This document shows, piece by piece, positions 1-5,745 of a DNA stretch of 6,468 bases. This stretch comes from ATZT02 sp964639395 (GTDB lineage: Bacteria > Actinomycetota > Actinomycetes > S36-B12 > UBA5976). The notes under the pieces are model-generated. The model searched no databases, was not told where the DNA came from, and saw only the letters and a list, made by a program, of their open reading frames with translations. Where the stretch lies: positions 1 to 6,468 of the forward strand of contig CAZXCT010000069.1 of assembly GCA_964639395.1 (NCBI GenBank). Direction: 5' to 3'. The position numbers and the translations under genes were made by a program. The first letter of the stretch is position 1, and each line of letters starts with the position of its first letter.

Positions 1-28
1 CTTTGAGCAAGCCCACCCCAGAGCATAA
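1..28 (+). CDS. xerC: XerC tyrosine recombinase, C-terminal tail only (partial)
   Basis: The reading frame starting at base 2 gives FEQAHPRA followed by TAA at 26-28. This ending, with the QAHPRA motif, is characteristic of actinobacterial XerC, the tyrosine recombinase that resolves chromosome dimers at dif with XerD. Only eight codons are visible, so no catalytic residues can be checked. The position fits: in Actinobacteria xerC commonly lies just before the M23-type gene and rpsB. The gene converges with the reverse-strand M23 gene, and a single base separates the two stop codons, with no terminator hairpin between them. The call rests on recognising the tail and the synteny; the sequence to the left would settle it. 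Confidence 0.7.
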
Positions 29-29
29 G

Positions 30-467
30 TTAATTAAATATTGGAAGTAGTCGAGCTTTAGCATTATTTAGTAGTTGCAGCGGGTTTAAATATTTTTTCT
101 GCTCTATTAAGCCCCAATGTAAACAAGTATGTGGTTTGCAGTGAGATCCAGTATTTGACACATAGCCGATGATTTGATTTCTTTTTACAGCTTGGCCTGT
201 TTTGACGATTGGATCTATTGGGGTGAAGGTGGTCTTGAGATTGTTGTGATTAATTGAAACTGTGCCAATATTGGCGACCTTGCCTGAGAAATGGACTACG
301 CCATCTTGCGGCGCCTTGATTGGAGTTTGTGGTTGGGTTTTGATGTCAACACCTCGATTGCCAGCGGAATAAGGGGTGGGAGGGGGCTCGAAGTAGCGCT
401 CGATGATCATGGGTTGAATTGGTGGCACCCAAGGATCTTGGATTGGTAAAAAGATTAATTCGATCAT
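30..467 (-). CDS. Small LytM/M23-fold protein with altered zinc site, possibly non-catalytic
   Basis: The 145-residue protein is essentially one LytM (peptidase family M23, lysostaphin-type) beta domain; active members cut peptidoglycan cross-bridges. The core starts near residue 28 with PPPTPYSAGNRGVD, continues through APQDGVVHFSGKVANIG (about 52-68), the TTFTPI strand (79-84), GQAVKRNQIIGYV (91-103), and ends at HTCLHWGL (113-120). In the family the zinc ligands are the His and Asp of HxxxD and the second His of HxH. Here the first ligand is Asn37 (codon 357-359, AAT where CAT would give His), while Asp41 and His117 remain. The first His of HxH is Cys115, a CLHWG form common in actinobacterial relatives. 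There is no convincing signal peptide: the N-terminus is MIELIFLPIQDPW, and the frame is closed by a stop at 504-506 with no alternative start codon between. No clear Shine-Dalgarno precedes the ATG, so leaderless translation is possible. It may be a non-enzymatic LytM protein or a decaying gene. Rv2891 of M. tuberculosis sits in the equivalent place next to rpsB. Confidence 0.82.
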   Translation of the reverse strand: MIELIFLPIQDPWVPPIQPMIIERYFEPPPTPYSAGNRGVDIKTQPQTPIKAPQDGVVHFSGKVANIGTVSINHNNLKTTFTPIDPIVKTGQAVKRNQIIGYVSNTGSHCKPHTCLHWGLIEQKKYLNPLQLLNNAKARLLPIFN

Positions 468-619
468 TTGTCTATTTAAATTGCTTTGAGAGTTTTCTGG
501 GAGTTAGTTAGTTGATTTGTTAATAATCAGGGCTTGGGGATAAGTGTTTATAGGGCTCTTATAGCATTGGGCTCAGCATTAATCCTTGGATTGATGACTT
601 CGCACATTCGGTCTCTGGT

Positions 620-650
620 TAGCCAGACCATTGCGGGCTAGGTCTGACTA
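620..650. repeat. Imperfect inverted repeat, candidate operator or leader stem
   Basis: TAGCCAGACC (620-629) and GGTCTGACTA (641-650) form a 10-base inverted repeat with one mismatch, separated by 11 bases. The six inner pairs, CAGACC with GGTCTG, are perfect. Two smaller hairpins compete with it: TCTGG/CCAGA (614-618 with 623-627, loop TTAG) and TAGCC/GGCTA (620-624 with 636-640). It overlaps the candidate rpsB promoter, so it could be a protein-binding site; if transcription starts further upstream it would be an RNA switch. No known operator is recognised. Confidence 0.5.
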
Positions 651-660
651 TATATATACA
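631..660 (+). promoter_or_regulatory. Candidate sigma-70-type promoter for rpsB
   Basis: TTGCGG (631-636) as -35 and TATACA (655-660) as -10, with an 18-base spacer, lie in the TA-rich stretch 648-666. Transcription would start near 667, giving a leader of about 95 bases. The -10 is also half of the palindrome TATACATGTATA (655-666). The -35 is a moderate match and other registers of the TATATATA run are possible, so the exact elements are uncertain. The inverted repeat at 620-650 overlaps the -35 and spacer. Confidence 0.4.
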
Positions 661-693
661 TGTATAGGCAGCGCTCACAATCGGCGAATGTCA

Positions 694-721
694 GGAATGA
701 AGACCAAAAGGTTTTCGTTTT
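694..721 (+). promoter_or_regulatory. Leader stem-loop followed by U-run, attenuator-like
   Basis: GAAGACC (699-705) pairs with GGTTTTC (710-716) around an AAAA loop: seven pairs, one of them G-U. Pairing can extend outward with A-U and G-U pairs to about 694 and 721. GTTTTT follows the core stem directly at 717-722, so the 7-pair form resembles a weak intrinsic terminator inside the rpsB leader. The stem is AT-rich and would be only moderately stable. It is a structural candidate for leader regulation, not a proven attenuator. Confidence 0.35.
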
Positions 722-730
722 TAACCGAGC

Positions 731-744
731 GCAGCTACGGCTGC
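731..744 (+). promoter_or_regulatory. UNCG-type tetraloop hairpin just before the rpsB ribosome binding site
   Basis: GCAGC (731-735), TACG (736-739) and GCTGC (740-744) form a perfect five-pair stem. Its C(UACG)G loop belongs to the exceptionally stable UNCG class. It ends three bases before the AAAGGAG ribosome binding site. A second GCAGC at 668-672 could compete for GCTGC, and GCGCTC (671-676) is fully complementary to GAGCGC (727-732), which takes part of the same arm. The placement suggests a leader element affecting S2 translation, perhaps bound by S2 itself as in other bacteria. The S2-binding idea is inference. Confidence 0.5.
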
Positions 745-747
745 AAT

Positions 748-754
748 AAAGGAG
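748..754 (+). promoter_or_regulatory. rpsB ribosome binding site
   Basis: AAAGGAG ends seven bases before the ATG at 762 and is the clearest Shine-Dalgarno near the operon start. The start codon can sit in the loop of a short hairpin, GCGGC (756-760) with GCCGT (765-769), loop TATG, placing the AUG in an exposed tetraloop. Confidence 0.8.
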
Positions 755-761
755 TGCGGCT

Positions 762-1556
762 ATGGCCGTTGTAACAATGCGTCAGTTACTTGAATCTGGC
801 GTTCATTTCGGGCATCAGACCCGTCGTTGGAATCCAAAAATGAAGCGATTCATTATGACCGAACGCAATGGAATTTATGTGATTGATCTAAATCAATCTT
901 TAACTTTCATCGATCGTGCATATGAATACGTAAAAGAAACCGTTGCTCGCGGTGGCACCATTATGTTTGTTGGTACCAAGCGTCAAGCACACGAACCAAT
1001 TCAACAACAAGCTCGTCGAGTGGGAATGCCATTTGTTACCGAGCGTTGGTTGGGCGGAATGTTAACCAACTTTGGAACAATCCAAAAACGTTTAACACGT
1101 CTAAAAGAATTAGAAGCAATTAGCTTTGACGACACCAGTAGCGGCTATACCAAAAAAGAACTTTTAATGATGCGTCGTGAAAAAGAAAAGCTTGAAAGAA
1201 TATTGGGCGGGGTGCGCGAGATGCACAAACTACCAAACGTGCTTTGGGTAGTTGACACAAAGAAAGAACAAATCGCAGTTGATGAAGCTCGCAAACTAGG
1301 AATCCCAGTAGTAGCAATTTTGGATACTAATTGCGATCCAGATGAAGTTGACTTTCCGATTCCAGGTAACGATGACGCAATTCGAGCAATTGGATTATTG
1401 ACTCGCGTAATTGCAGATGCAACTGCAGAAGGCTTGATGGCTAGATCATCACGTAATGCAAATGCCGATACGCCCGTAGCTGAACCACTCGCCGAGTGGG
1501 AAAAGGAATTGCTGGCAGGAACAACTTCAACCGAAGCACCAACTGAGCAAGTTTAA
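762..1556 (+). CDS. rpsB: 30S ribosomal protein S2
   Basis: S2 binds late to the 30S subunit at the head-body junction near S1/S3/S8 and is required for initiation. The 264-residue product matches the family from end to end: the N-terminal MRQLLESGVHFGHQTRRWNPKM block (6-27, containing signature 1), IYVIDL (38-43), the helical coiled-coil insertion rich in Lys/Glu/Arg (about 107-155), RWLGGMLTNF (95-104) and the second signature PNVLWVVDTKKEQIAVDEARKLGIPVVAI split across 158-186. The C-terminal tail after about residue 230 is acidic and low in complexity, as is common in actinobacterial S2. The ATG at 762 is fixed by the AAAGGAG at 748-754 and by the conserved MAVVTMRQLL start. It is the first gene of the translation operon and is followed by a strong hairpin before tsf. 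Regulation probably acts through the structured leader. Confidence 0.99.
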   Translation: MAVVTMRQLLESGVHFGHQTRRWNPKMKRFIMTERNGIYVIDLNQSLTFIDRAYEYVKETVARGGTIMFVGTKRQAHEPIQQQARRVGMPFVTERWLGGMLTNFGTIQKRLTRLKELEAISFDDTSSGYTKKELLMMRREKEKLERILGGVREMHKLPNVLWVVDTKKEQIAVDEARKLGIPVVAILDTNCDPDEVDFPIPGNDDAIRAIGLLTRVIADATAEGLMARSSRNANADTPVAEPLAEWEKELLAGTTSTEAPTEQV

Positions 1557-1571
1557 TATCGTTGTCCGTTT

Positions 1572-1599
1572 AAGTGCCGAGAGAAATCTCGGCACTTTT
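1572..1599 (+). terminator. Partial terminator / attenuator between rpsB and tsf
   Basis: AAGTGCCGAGA (1572-1582) and TCTCGGCACTT (1587-1597) form a perfect 11-pair stem closed by a GAAA (GNRA) tetraloop. The U-run is short: TTTT at 1596-1599, then G. It lies in the 64-base gap between rpsB and tsf. The short U-run and the lack of a convincing promoter before tsf suggest partial termination or an mRNA-stabilising 3' end. That would make more S2 than EF-Ts and downstream products; an attenuating signal at the same junction is known in E. coli. Confidence 0.8.
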
Positions 1600-1620
1600 G
1601 ATGAAAAGGAAAAGTAAATA

Positions 1621-2457
1621 ATGGCTAATTACACCGCGGTAGATGTTAAGAATCTACGTGAGGCCACTGGCGCTGGAATGATGGATTGTAAAAAAGCATT
1701 AGATGAAACTGATGGCGACTTTAATGCTGCTATCGAGTTATTACGTGTGAAGGGCGCTAAGGACGTCAATAAAAGAGAAGGCCGCGTTGCTTCAAGCGGA
1801 TTAGTTGCAGGAATCGTCGAAGATAATTCGAAGGGTGCGCTAGTTGAAGTAAATTGTGAAACTGACTTTGTGGCAAAGACTCCAGATTTTATCGCGCTAG
1901 CAGATAGGGTCGCAAAACATATTTTAGATTCAAATCCAGCGGACGTAGCTGCACTGTTATCAAGTGAGCTAGAAGCAGGCAAATCAGTGCAACAGGCATT
2001 AGACGAAGCAAATGCAGTGATGGGCGAAAAAGTTGAGATAAAGAAGTTTTCTCGAATGGAAGGTGGATACGTGCATGCGTACCTTCACAAACCAGATCCA
2101 GCATTACCAGCTGGGGTAGGCGCAATTGTGCAACTTGATACTGCAAACGAAGCTGTAGCAAAAGACTTAGCGCAACAAGTAGCGGCAATGGCTCCACTTT
2201 ATTTATCTCGTGAGCAGGTTCCGAGTGAAGTAATTGAGACTGAAAAACGAGTGGCAGAGCAAACGGCAAAAGAAGAAGGCAAGCCAGAGGCTGCTATCGC
2301 CAAGATTGTGGAAGGCCGAGTTGGCTCATATTTCAAGGATTTCTGCTTAGTTGAGCAGGCTTGGGTAAGAGATAATAAGAAAACCATAAAGAATTTGCTA
2401 GAAGAGAATAAAGTAAATGTTAAGGGTTTTGCCAGATACAAGGTGGGTCAGGCGTAG
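1621..2457 (+). CDS. tsf: Elongation factor Ts (EF-Ts)
   Basis: EF-Ts is the cytoplasmic guanine-nucleotide exchange factor that releases GDP from EF-Tu during elongation. The 278-residue protein begins with the UBA-like helical domain carrying the first family signature, LREATGAGMMDCKKAL (12-27). The core contains the second signature VEVNCETDFVA (75-85), with the Thr81-Asp82-Phe83 triad that inserts near the EF-Tu magnesium site. The dimerisation-like core repeats follow, with MEGGYVHAYLH near 146-156 and the C-terminal VNVKGFARYKVGQA. The start ATG has AAAGGAA at 1605-1611 about nine bases upstream. The TAG stop is followed immediately by the pyrH ATG with no spacer. Length and motifs are normal for the family; nothing appears truncated. 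Confidence 0.99.
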   Translation: MANYTAVDVKNLREATGAGMMDCKKALDETDGDFNAAIELLRVKGAKDVNKREGRVASSGLVAGIVEDNSKGALVEVNCETDFVAKTPDFIALADRVAKHILDSNPADVAALLSSELEAGKSVQQALDEANAVMGEKVEIKKFSRMEGGYVHAYLHKPDPALPAGVGAIVQLDTANEAVAKDLAQQVAAMAPLYLSREQVPSEVIETEKRVAEQTAKEEGKPEAAIAKIVEGRVGSYFKDFCLVEQAWVRDNKKTIKNLLEENKVNVKGFARYKVGQA

Positions 2458-3177
2458 ATGAGTAAAGCAGCCTACAAACGGGTGCTCTTAAAACTCTCGG
2501 GCGAAGCATTCGCTGGCGGAGGGGGATTAGGAGTTGATCCGGATGTGGTTGCAGACATTGCGCAGCAAATTGCCAATGTCGTAAAAAACGGAACTCAAGT
2601 TGCTGTTGTCATTGGCGGCGGCAACTACTTTCGTGGAGCGCAATTATCTGAACGCGGAATGGATAGAGCACGAGCCGACTACATCGGAATGCTTGGCACC
2701 GTAATGAACTGCTTAGCTTTACAAGACTTTTTAGAAAAAATTGAAATCGATACAAGAGTGCAAACTGCCATAACAATGGGGCAAGTTGCCGAAGCGTATA
2801 TTCCCCGTCGGGCCGAGCGACATTTAGAAAAGGGTCGCGTCGTTATTTTTGGAGCCGGCTTAGGTGTGCCATTCTTTTCAACTGATACCACTGCCGCGCA
2901 AAGAGCATTAGAAATTGGCGCTGAAGTGGTGTTGATGGCAAAGGGTGTAGATGGAGTTTATTCAGCAGACCCAAGGACGAATCCAGCAGCAGAAAAGTAT
3001 GAAAAATTAACTTACGATGAGGTATTACAGAAGGGTCTAAAAGTTGCCGATGCAACAGCGATCAGCCTTTGCCGAGATAATAATCTTCCGATTTTAGTGT
3101 TCAACTTACTTGAAAATGGAAACATAAAAAAAGCAATCAATGGTGAAAAAATCGGCACCATTATTCAGGGAGCATAA
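2458..3177 (+). CDS. pyrH: UMP kinase (uridylate kinase)
   Basis: PyrH phosphorylates UMP to UDP with ATP, feeding UTP and CTP synthesis for RNA, cell-wall sugars and the CdsA reaction encoded downstream. The 239-residue protein has the amino acid kinase fold: KLSGEA (12-17) for phosphate binding, VIGGGNYFRG (51-60), the UMP-site helix ARADYIGMLGTVMN (71-84), ITMGQVAEAYIPRRA (about 105-119), FGAGLGVPFFSTDTTAAQRA (about 131-150) and the ATP-side KGVDGVYSADPR (about 162-173). This is the bacterial hexameric type, unrelated to eukaryotic UMP/CMP kinases. The ATG abuts the tsf stop codon (TAGATG); a weak AGGTGG at 2441-2446 lies 11 bases upstream, so translational coupling to tsf is likely. Two bases separate its stop from frr. 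Confidence 0.99.
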   Translation: MSKAAYKRVLLKLSGEAFAGGGGLGVDPDVVADIAQQIANVVKNGTQVAVVIGGGNYFRGAQLSERGMDRARADYIGMLGTVMNCLALQDFLEKIEIDTRVQTAITMGQVAEAYIPRRAERHLEKGRVVIFGAGLGVPFFSTDTTAAQRALEIGAEVVLMAKGVDGVYSADPRTNPAAEKYEKLTYDEVLQKGLKVADATAISLCRDNNLPILVFNLLENGNIKKAINGEKIGTIIQGA

Positions 3178-3179
3178 AA

Positions 3180-3731
3180 ATGATTGACCAGGTGCTAAAA
3201 GAAGCGCAAGGCAAAATGGACAAAGCATTAGAGGTTGCTAAAGAGGATTTTGCCACCATAAGAACCGGTCGAGCTAATCCTGCGATGTTTAACAAAATAA
3301 ATGCAGATTATTACGGCACCTACACCCCTTTGAATCAAATGGCATCTATACAAATCCCAGAAGCCAGAATGGTTCTTATAACTCCATTTGATAAAGGTGC
3401 GATGGCAGCAATAGAAAAAGCAATTCAAGATAGTGATTTAGGTGTCACCCCTAGTAATGACGGAAACGTAATTAGAGTTCCGTTGCCACAGTTGACCGAA
3501 GAGCGCCGAAAAGAATATATAAAATCGGCTAAAACTAAGGCAGAAGATTCTAAGATTTCAATTAGAAACATAAGAAGACATGCCAAAGAGACTTTAGAAA
3601 AGATGAAAAAAGATGTCGGTGAAGATGATGTGAAGCGAGCTGAAAAAACTTTGGATGAAAACACTAAAAAGCATGAAGCGCAGATTGATGAATTGTTAAA
3701 ACACAAGGAAGCCGAACTACTCGAGGTCTAA
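3180..3731 (+). CDS. frr: Ribosome recycling factor (RRF)
   Basis: RRF splits post-termination ribosomes together with EF-G and IF3. The 183-residue protein has the usual length and plan: a three-helix-bundle domain I built from residues 1-29 and about 105-183, and a small beta domain II in between. Recognisable blocks are IRTGRANPAMFNKI (27-40), the domain II core through about 104, PLPQLTEERRKEYIK (101-115), and ISIRNIRRHA (126-135), with Arg132 at the position of the functionally essential Arg132 of E. coli RRF. The C-terminal part (about 135-183) is a highly charged long helix. A good AGGGAG (3167-3172) overlaps the end of pyrH and lies seven bases before the ATG. The stop TAA is followed directly by the cdsA ATG. 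Confidence 0.99.
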   Translation: MIDQVLKEAQGKMDKALEVAKEDFATIRTGRANPAMFNKINADYYGTYTPLNQMASIQIPEARMVLITPFDKGAMAAIEKAIQDSDLGVTPSNDGNVIRVPLPQLTEERRKEYIKSAKTKAEDSKISIRNIRRHAKETLEKMKKDVGEDDVKRAEKTLDENTKKHEAQIDELLKHKEAELLEV

Positions 3732-4562
3732 ATGTCAGACCAACCCGAGGTTAACTCCAAAAGACACCTGCCGTCGGCAATTGCCGTTGGTTTGACACTT
3801 TTATTGTTAGTTTTTGCCTCATTAACATTTATTAAAGAAATGTTCTTTTTTGTTGCGCTGATAGCATTAAATTTAGGCGCCTACGAACTAATCACAACTT
3901 TAAAAGCTAGAAAAAATATCACAATTTCTTATTGGTTTGTCTCATTTGCTTTAGCGGCGATCTTGACGGCAGCCTTAGGCTTTGGTGCGAATGGACTAGT
4001 AGCCGCACTTGGCATAGCAATGATTAGCGCATTTGTTTTGCGATTGTTCAGCGGCACAGACGGCTTTTATCAAGACGCAACTGCTAGCGCATTTGTTTTA
4101 ATTTATCTTGGTGGTTTTGGCGGCGTTGCAATGTTGATGTTAAGAGCAGAGTCAGGGGCTTATCAAGTTGCATCCTTTATTTTGTTAACTGCCTTAAGTG
4201 ACACTGGTGGTTATCTAGTTGGTTCGCTAATTGGTAAACATCCAATTCTGCCTAAGCTTTCACCTAGAAAATCTTGGCAGGGACTAGCTGGTTCGATCTT
4301 GTTTGCGGGTTTGTTCGGTATTTTTGTTATTCCATTATGGTTCGGAATTTCAAGTGAGCAAGGTTTAATTTTAGGTATTAGTTTGGCAGTAATTGGCACG
4401 ATAGGTGATTTTTTCGAGAGTGCAATAAAGCGCGATTTAGGGATTAAAGATTTTGCTAAGTCTTTGCCAGGGCATGGCGGAATGATGGATCGATTAGATT
4501 CTTTAGCCTTTAATTCTCTCGCCGCGTGGATACTGTTTGGTGTTTTCTTGGGTTTTGCATGA
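3732..4562 (+). CDS. cdsA: Phosphatidate cytidylyltransferase (CDP-diglyceride synthase)
   Basis: This membrane enzyme joins CTP and phosphatidic acid to CDP-diacylglycerol, the precursor of phosphatidylglycerol, cardiolipin and phosphatidylinositol. The 276-residue protein has a short charged N-terminus (1-14) followed by about eight hydrophobic segments, for example about 15-33, 36-54, 67-84, 87-104, 119-136, 146-166, 185-203 and 212-228. The full family signature is present at 230-256: SAIKRDLGIKDF, then LPGHGGMMDRLD, with the metal-binding Asp253 and Asp256. SDTGGY (156-161) and SPRKSWQG (177-184) are further conserved blocks. It starts immediately after the frr stop; GAGG at 3723-3726 serves as a weak ribosome binding site. 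The final TGA overlaps the rlmN ATG as ATGA, so the two are probably translationally coupled. Confidence 0.98.
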   Translation: MSDQPEVNSKRHLPSAIAVGLTLLLLVFASLTFIKEMFFFVALIALNLGAYELITTLKARKNITISYWFVSFALAAILTAALGFGANGLVAALGIAMISAFVLRLFSGTDGFYQDATASAFVLIYLGGFGGVAMLMLRAESGAYQVASFILLTALSDTGGYLVGSLIGKHPILPKLSPRKSWQGLAGSILFAGLFGIFVIPLWFGISSEQGLILGISLAVIGTIGDFFESAIKRDLGIKDFAKSLPGHGGMMDRLDSLAFNSLAAWILFGVFLGFA

Positions 4563-5635
4563 GTAAAAAGCCACCAATTCATATTGCAGATCTAGACGAA
4601 GCCGAAAGAAAAGCTCGTGCAGTTGAATTAGGAATCCCAGCCTTTCGCGCAGATCAAGTAAGTAGACAGTGGTTTTCAAGATTATCTGATGATGCCCGAG
4701 AGTGGACAGATCTACCTGAGAGTGAACGCGATCAGATAAAACAAAAGCTAACACCAGATTTAATAACTAAACTAAAAGAACTTTCAACCGATCAAGGTGA
4801 AACTGTAAAAACACTTTGGAAGTTATACGATGAAAAATTGGTTGAAAGCGTTTTGATGCAATATCCAAATCGCACTACCGTTTGCATATCCTCACAAGTA
4901 GGGTGCGGAATGGCGTGTCCCTTTTGTGCGACTGGACAAGGCGGACTAAAAAGAAATTTGAGTGCCGCAGAGATAGTGGCGCAGGTGCAAGCATCAGCTA
5001 GATTTGCCGACCGAGGATTTTTACCAAATAAAGAGGCAAGACTTTCAAATATAGTTTTTATGGGGATGGGTGAACCGCTGGCCAACTTTAATGCGGTTGT
5101 TACTGCGATCAAAAGAATTACCCAACCCGCACCAGCCGGATTAGGAATTTCTGCGAGAAATATCACGGTATCTACCGTGGGATTGATCCCTAAAATTTAC
5201 GAATTAGCCGAAGTTGGCTTACCTTTGCGCTTAGCTTTAAGTTTGCATGCACCAGATGATGAACTAAGAAATGAGTTAGTCCCGCTAAACAAAAAGTATC
5301 CAATTAGTGAAGTACTAAAAGCAGTTTGGGACTATTCCGATACCGTAAAGCGCAGAGTTTCAATTGAGTATGCATTAATTAAAGACATCAACGATCAGAA
5401 ACATCGCGCAGCACTGCTAGCAAAGCGATTAAAGGGGCGGGCGGTACATGTAAATTTAATTCCACTAAATCCAACCCCCGGGTCAAAGTGGACTGCCGCT
5501 AGTGAAAAAGCCCAACGTGAATTTGTAGAAACCCTTGAAAACGCAGATATCGCAGTTACGGTTAGAGATACCCGTGGCAGCGATATTGATGGCGCCTGTG
5601 GTCAGTTGGCCGCCAAGATGACGGACGCTGGGTAG
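4559..5635 (+). CDS. rlmN: Dual-specificity 23S rRNA/tRNA A2 methyltransferase (radical SAM)
   Basis: RlmN is a cytoplasmic radical-SAM enzyme that makes 2-methyladenosine at 23S rRNA A2503 and at tRNA A37 (E. coli numbering). Using the ATG at 4559 the protein has 358 residues. An N-terminal accessory domain (about 8-95) leads into the radical SAM core. Cys116, Cys120 and Cys123 form the CxxxCxxC cluster motif (VGCGMACPFC). Cys109 and Cys347 (DIDGACGQL) match the two mechanistic cysteines Cys118 and Cys355 of E. coli RlmN, and GMGEPL (169-174) is the SAM-binding block, so the enzyme should be active. A GTG at 4526 would add 11 residues lying within cdsA. I prefer the ATG because it gives the common ATGA overlap with cdsA and the usual family N-terminus. 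Neither start has a strong Shine-Dalgarno, which fits coupling. No intrinsic terminator with a U-run follows the TAG. Confidence 0.98.
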   Translation: MSKKPPIHIADLDEAERKARAVELGIPAFRADQVSRQWFSRLSDDAREWTDLPESERDQIKQKLTPDLITKLKELSTDQGETVKTLWKLYDEKLVESVLMQYPNRTTVCISSQVGCGMACPFCATGQGGLKRNLSAAEIVAQVQASARFADRGFLPNKEARLSNIVFMGMGEPLANFNAVVTAIKRITQPAPAGLGISARNITVSTVGLIPKIYELAEVGLPLRLALSLHAPDDELRNELVPLNKKYPISEVLKAVWDYSDTVKRRVSIEYALIKDINDQKHRAALLAKRLKGRAVHVNLIPLNPTPGSKWTAASEKAQREFVETLENADIAVTVRDTRGSDIDGACGQLAAKMTDAG

Positions 5636-5672
5636 TTACCAGCACCAAAAAATAGATTTCAAGTAAAAATAA

Positions 5673-5682
5673 GAAATATTTC
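5673..5682. repeat. 10-base palindrome overlapping the permease -35
   Basis: GAAATATTTC is a perfect palindrome that overlaps the first bases of the TTCACA -35 element. Its position fits a regulator binding site controlling permease expression, but a 10-base AT-rich palindrome can occur by chance. Confidence 0.3.
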
Positions 5683-5708
5683 ACAAAATTGGGGCTTCTC
5701 GGCATAAT
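5680..5708 (+). promoter_or_regulatory. Sigma-70-type promoter for the permease gene
   Basis: TTCACA (5680-5685) and CATAAT (5703-5708) are separated by the ideal 17 bases. Each differs from the consensus hexamer at one position. A-tracts upstream resemble an UP element. Transcription would begin near 5715, about 40 bases before the start codon. It is the best promoter match in the window and marks a new transcription unit after rlmN. Confidence 0.75.
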
Positions 5709-5745
5709 GAGATAGGTTCATCGTGTACTTTAAATCGAAATAAAT

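Larger units (their letters stand above)
468..761. promoter_or_regulatory. Divergent intergenic control region between the M23 gene and rpsB
   Basis: This is a 294-base gap, the longest in the window and unusual beside the 0-2 base gaps of the operon that follows. No ORF here has coding character. The left half (468-600) is AT-rich with only weak promoter-like strings on either strand. The right half holds overlapping inverted repeats (610-650), a TA-rich stretch ending in a 12-base palindrome (655-666), and a run of potential RNA hairpins up to the rpsB start. Its size and content suggest that rpsB transcription and translation are actively regulated; this is inference. Confidence 0.6.

Noticed and set aside
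1..26. Reverse-strand ATG at 26-24 as the start of another gene after the M23 gene
   Set aside because: Only eight codons are visible, without recognisable sequence, while the forward frame gives the familiar XerC ending.
558..566. Extended -10 string TGCTATAAG on the reverse strand as promoter of the M23 gene
   Set aside because: No -35 at a proper distance and a long undefined leader of about 85 bases to the ATG. Possible but not supportable as a feature.
4526..4558. GTG start giving an 11-residue longer RlmN
   Set aside because: The extension lies within the last cdsA codons, has no ribosome binding site and is unlike family N-termini; the ATG at 4559 gives the usual ATGA overlap.
5627..5643. 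GCTGG/CCAGC inverted repeat over the rlmN stop as a terminator
   Set aside because: The stem is only five pairs with a 7-base loop and is followed by ACCAAAAAA on the forward strand, with no U-run, so it does not look like an intrinsic terminator for rlmN.
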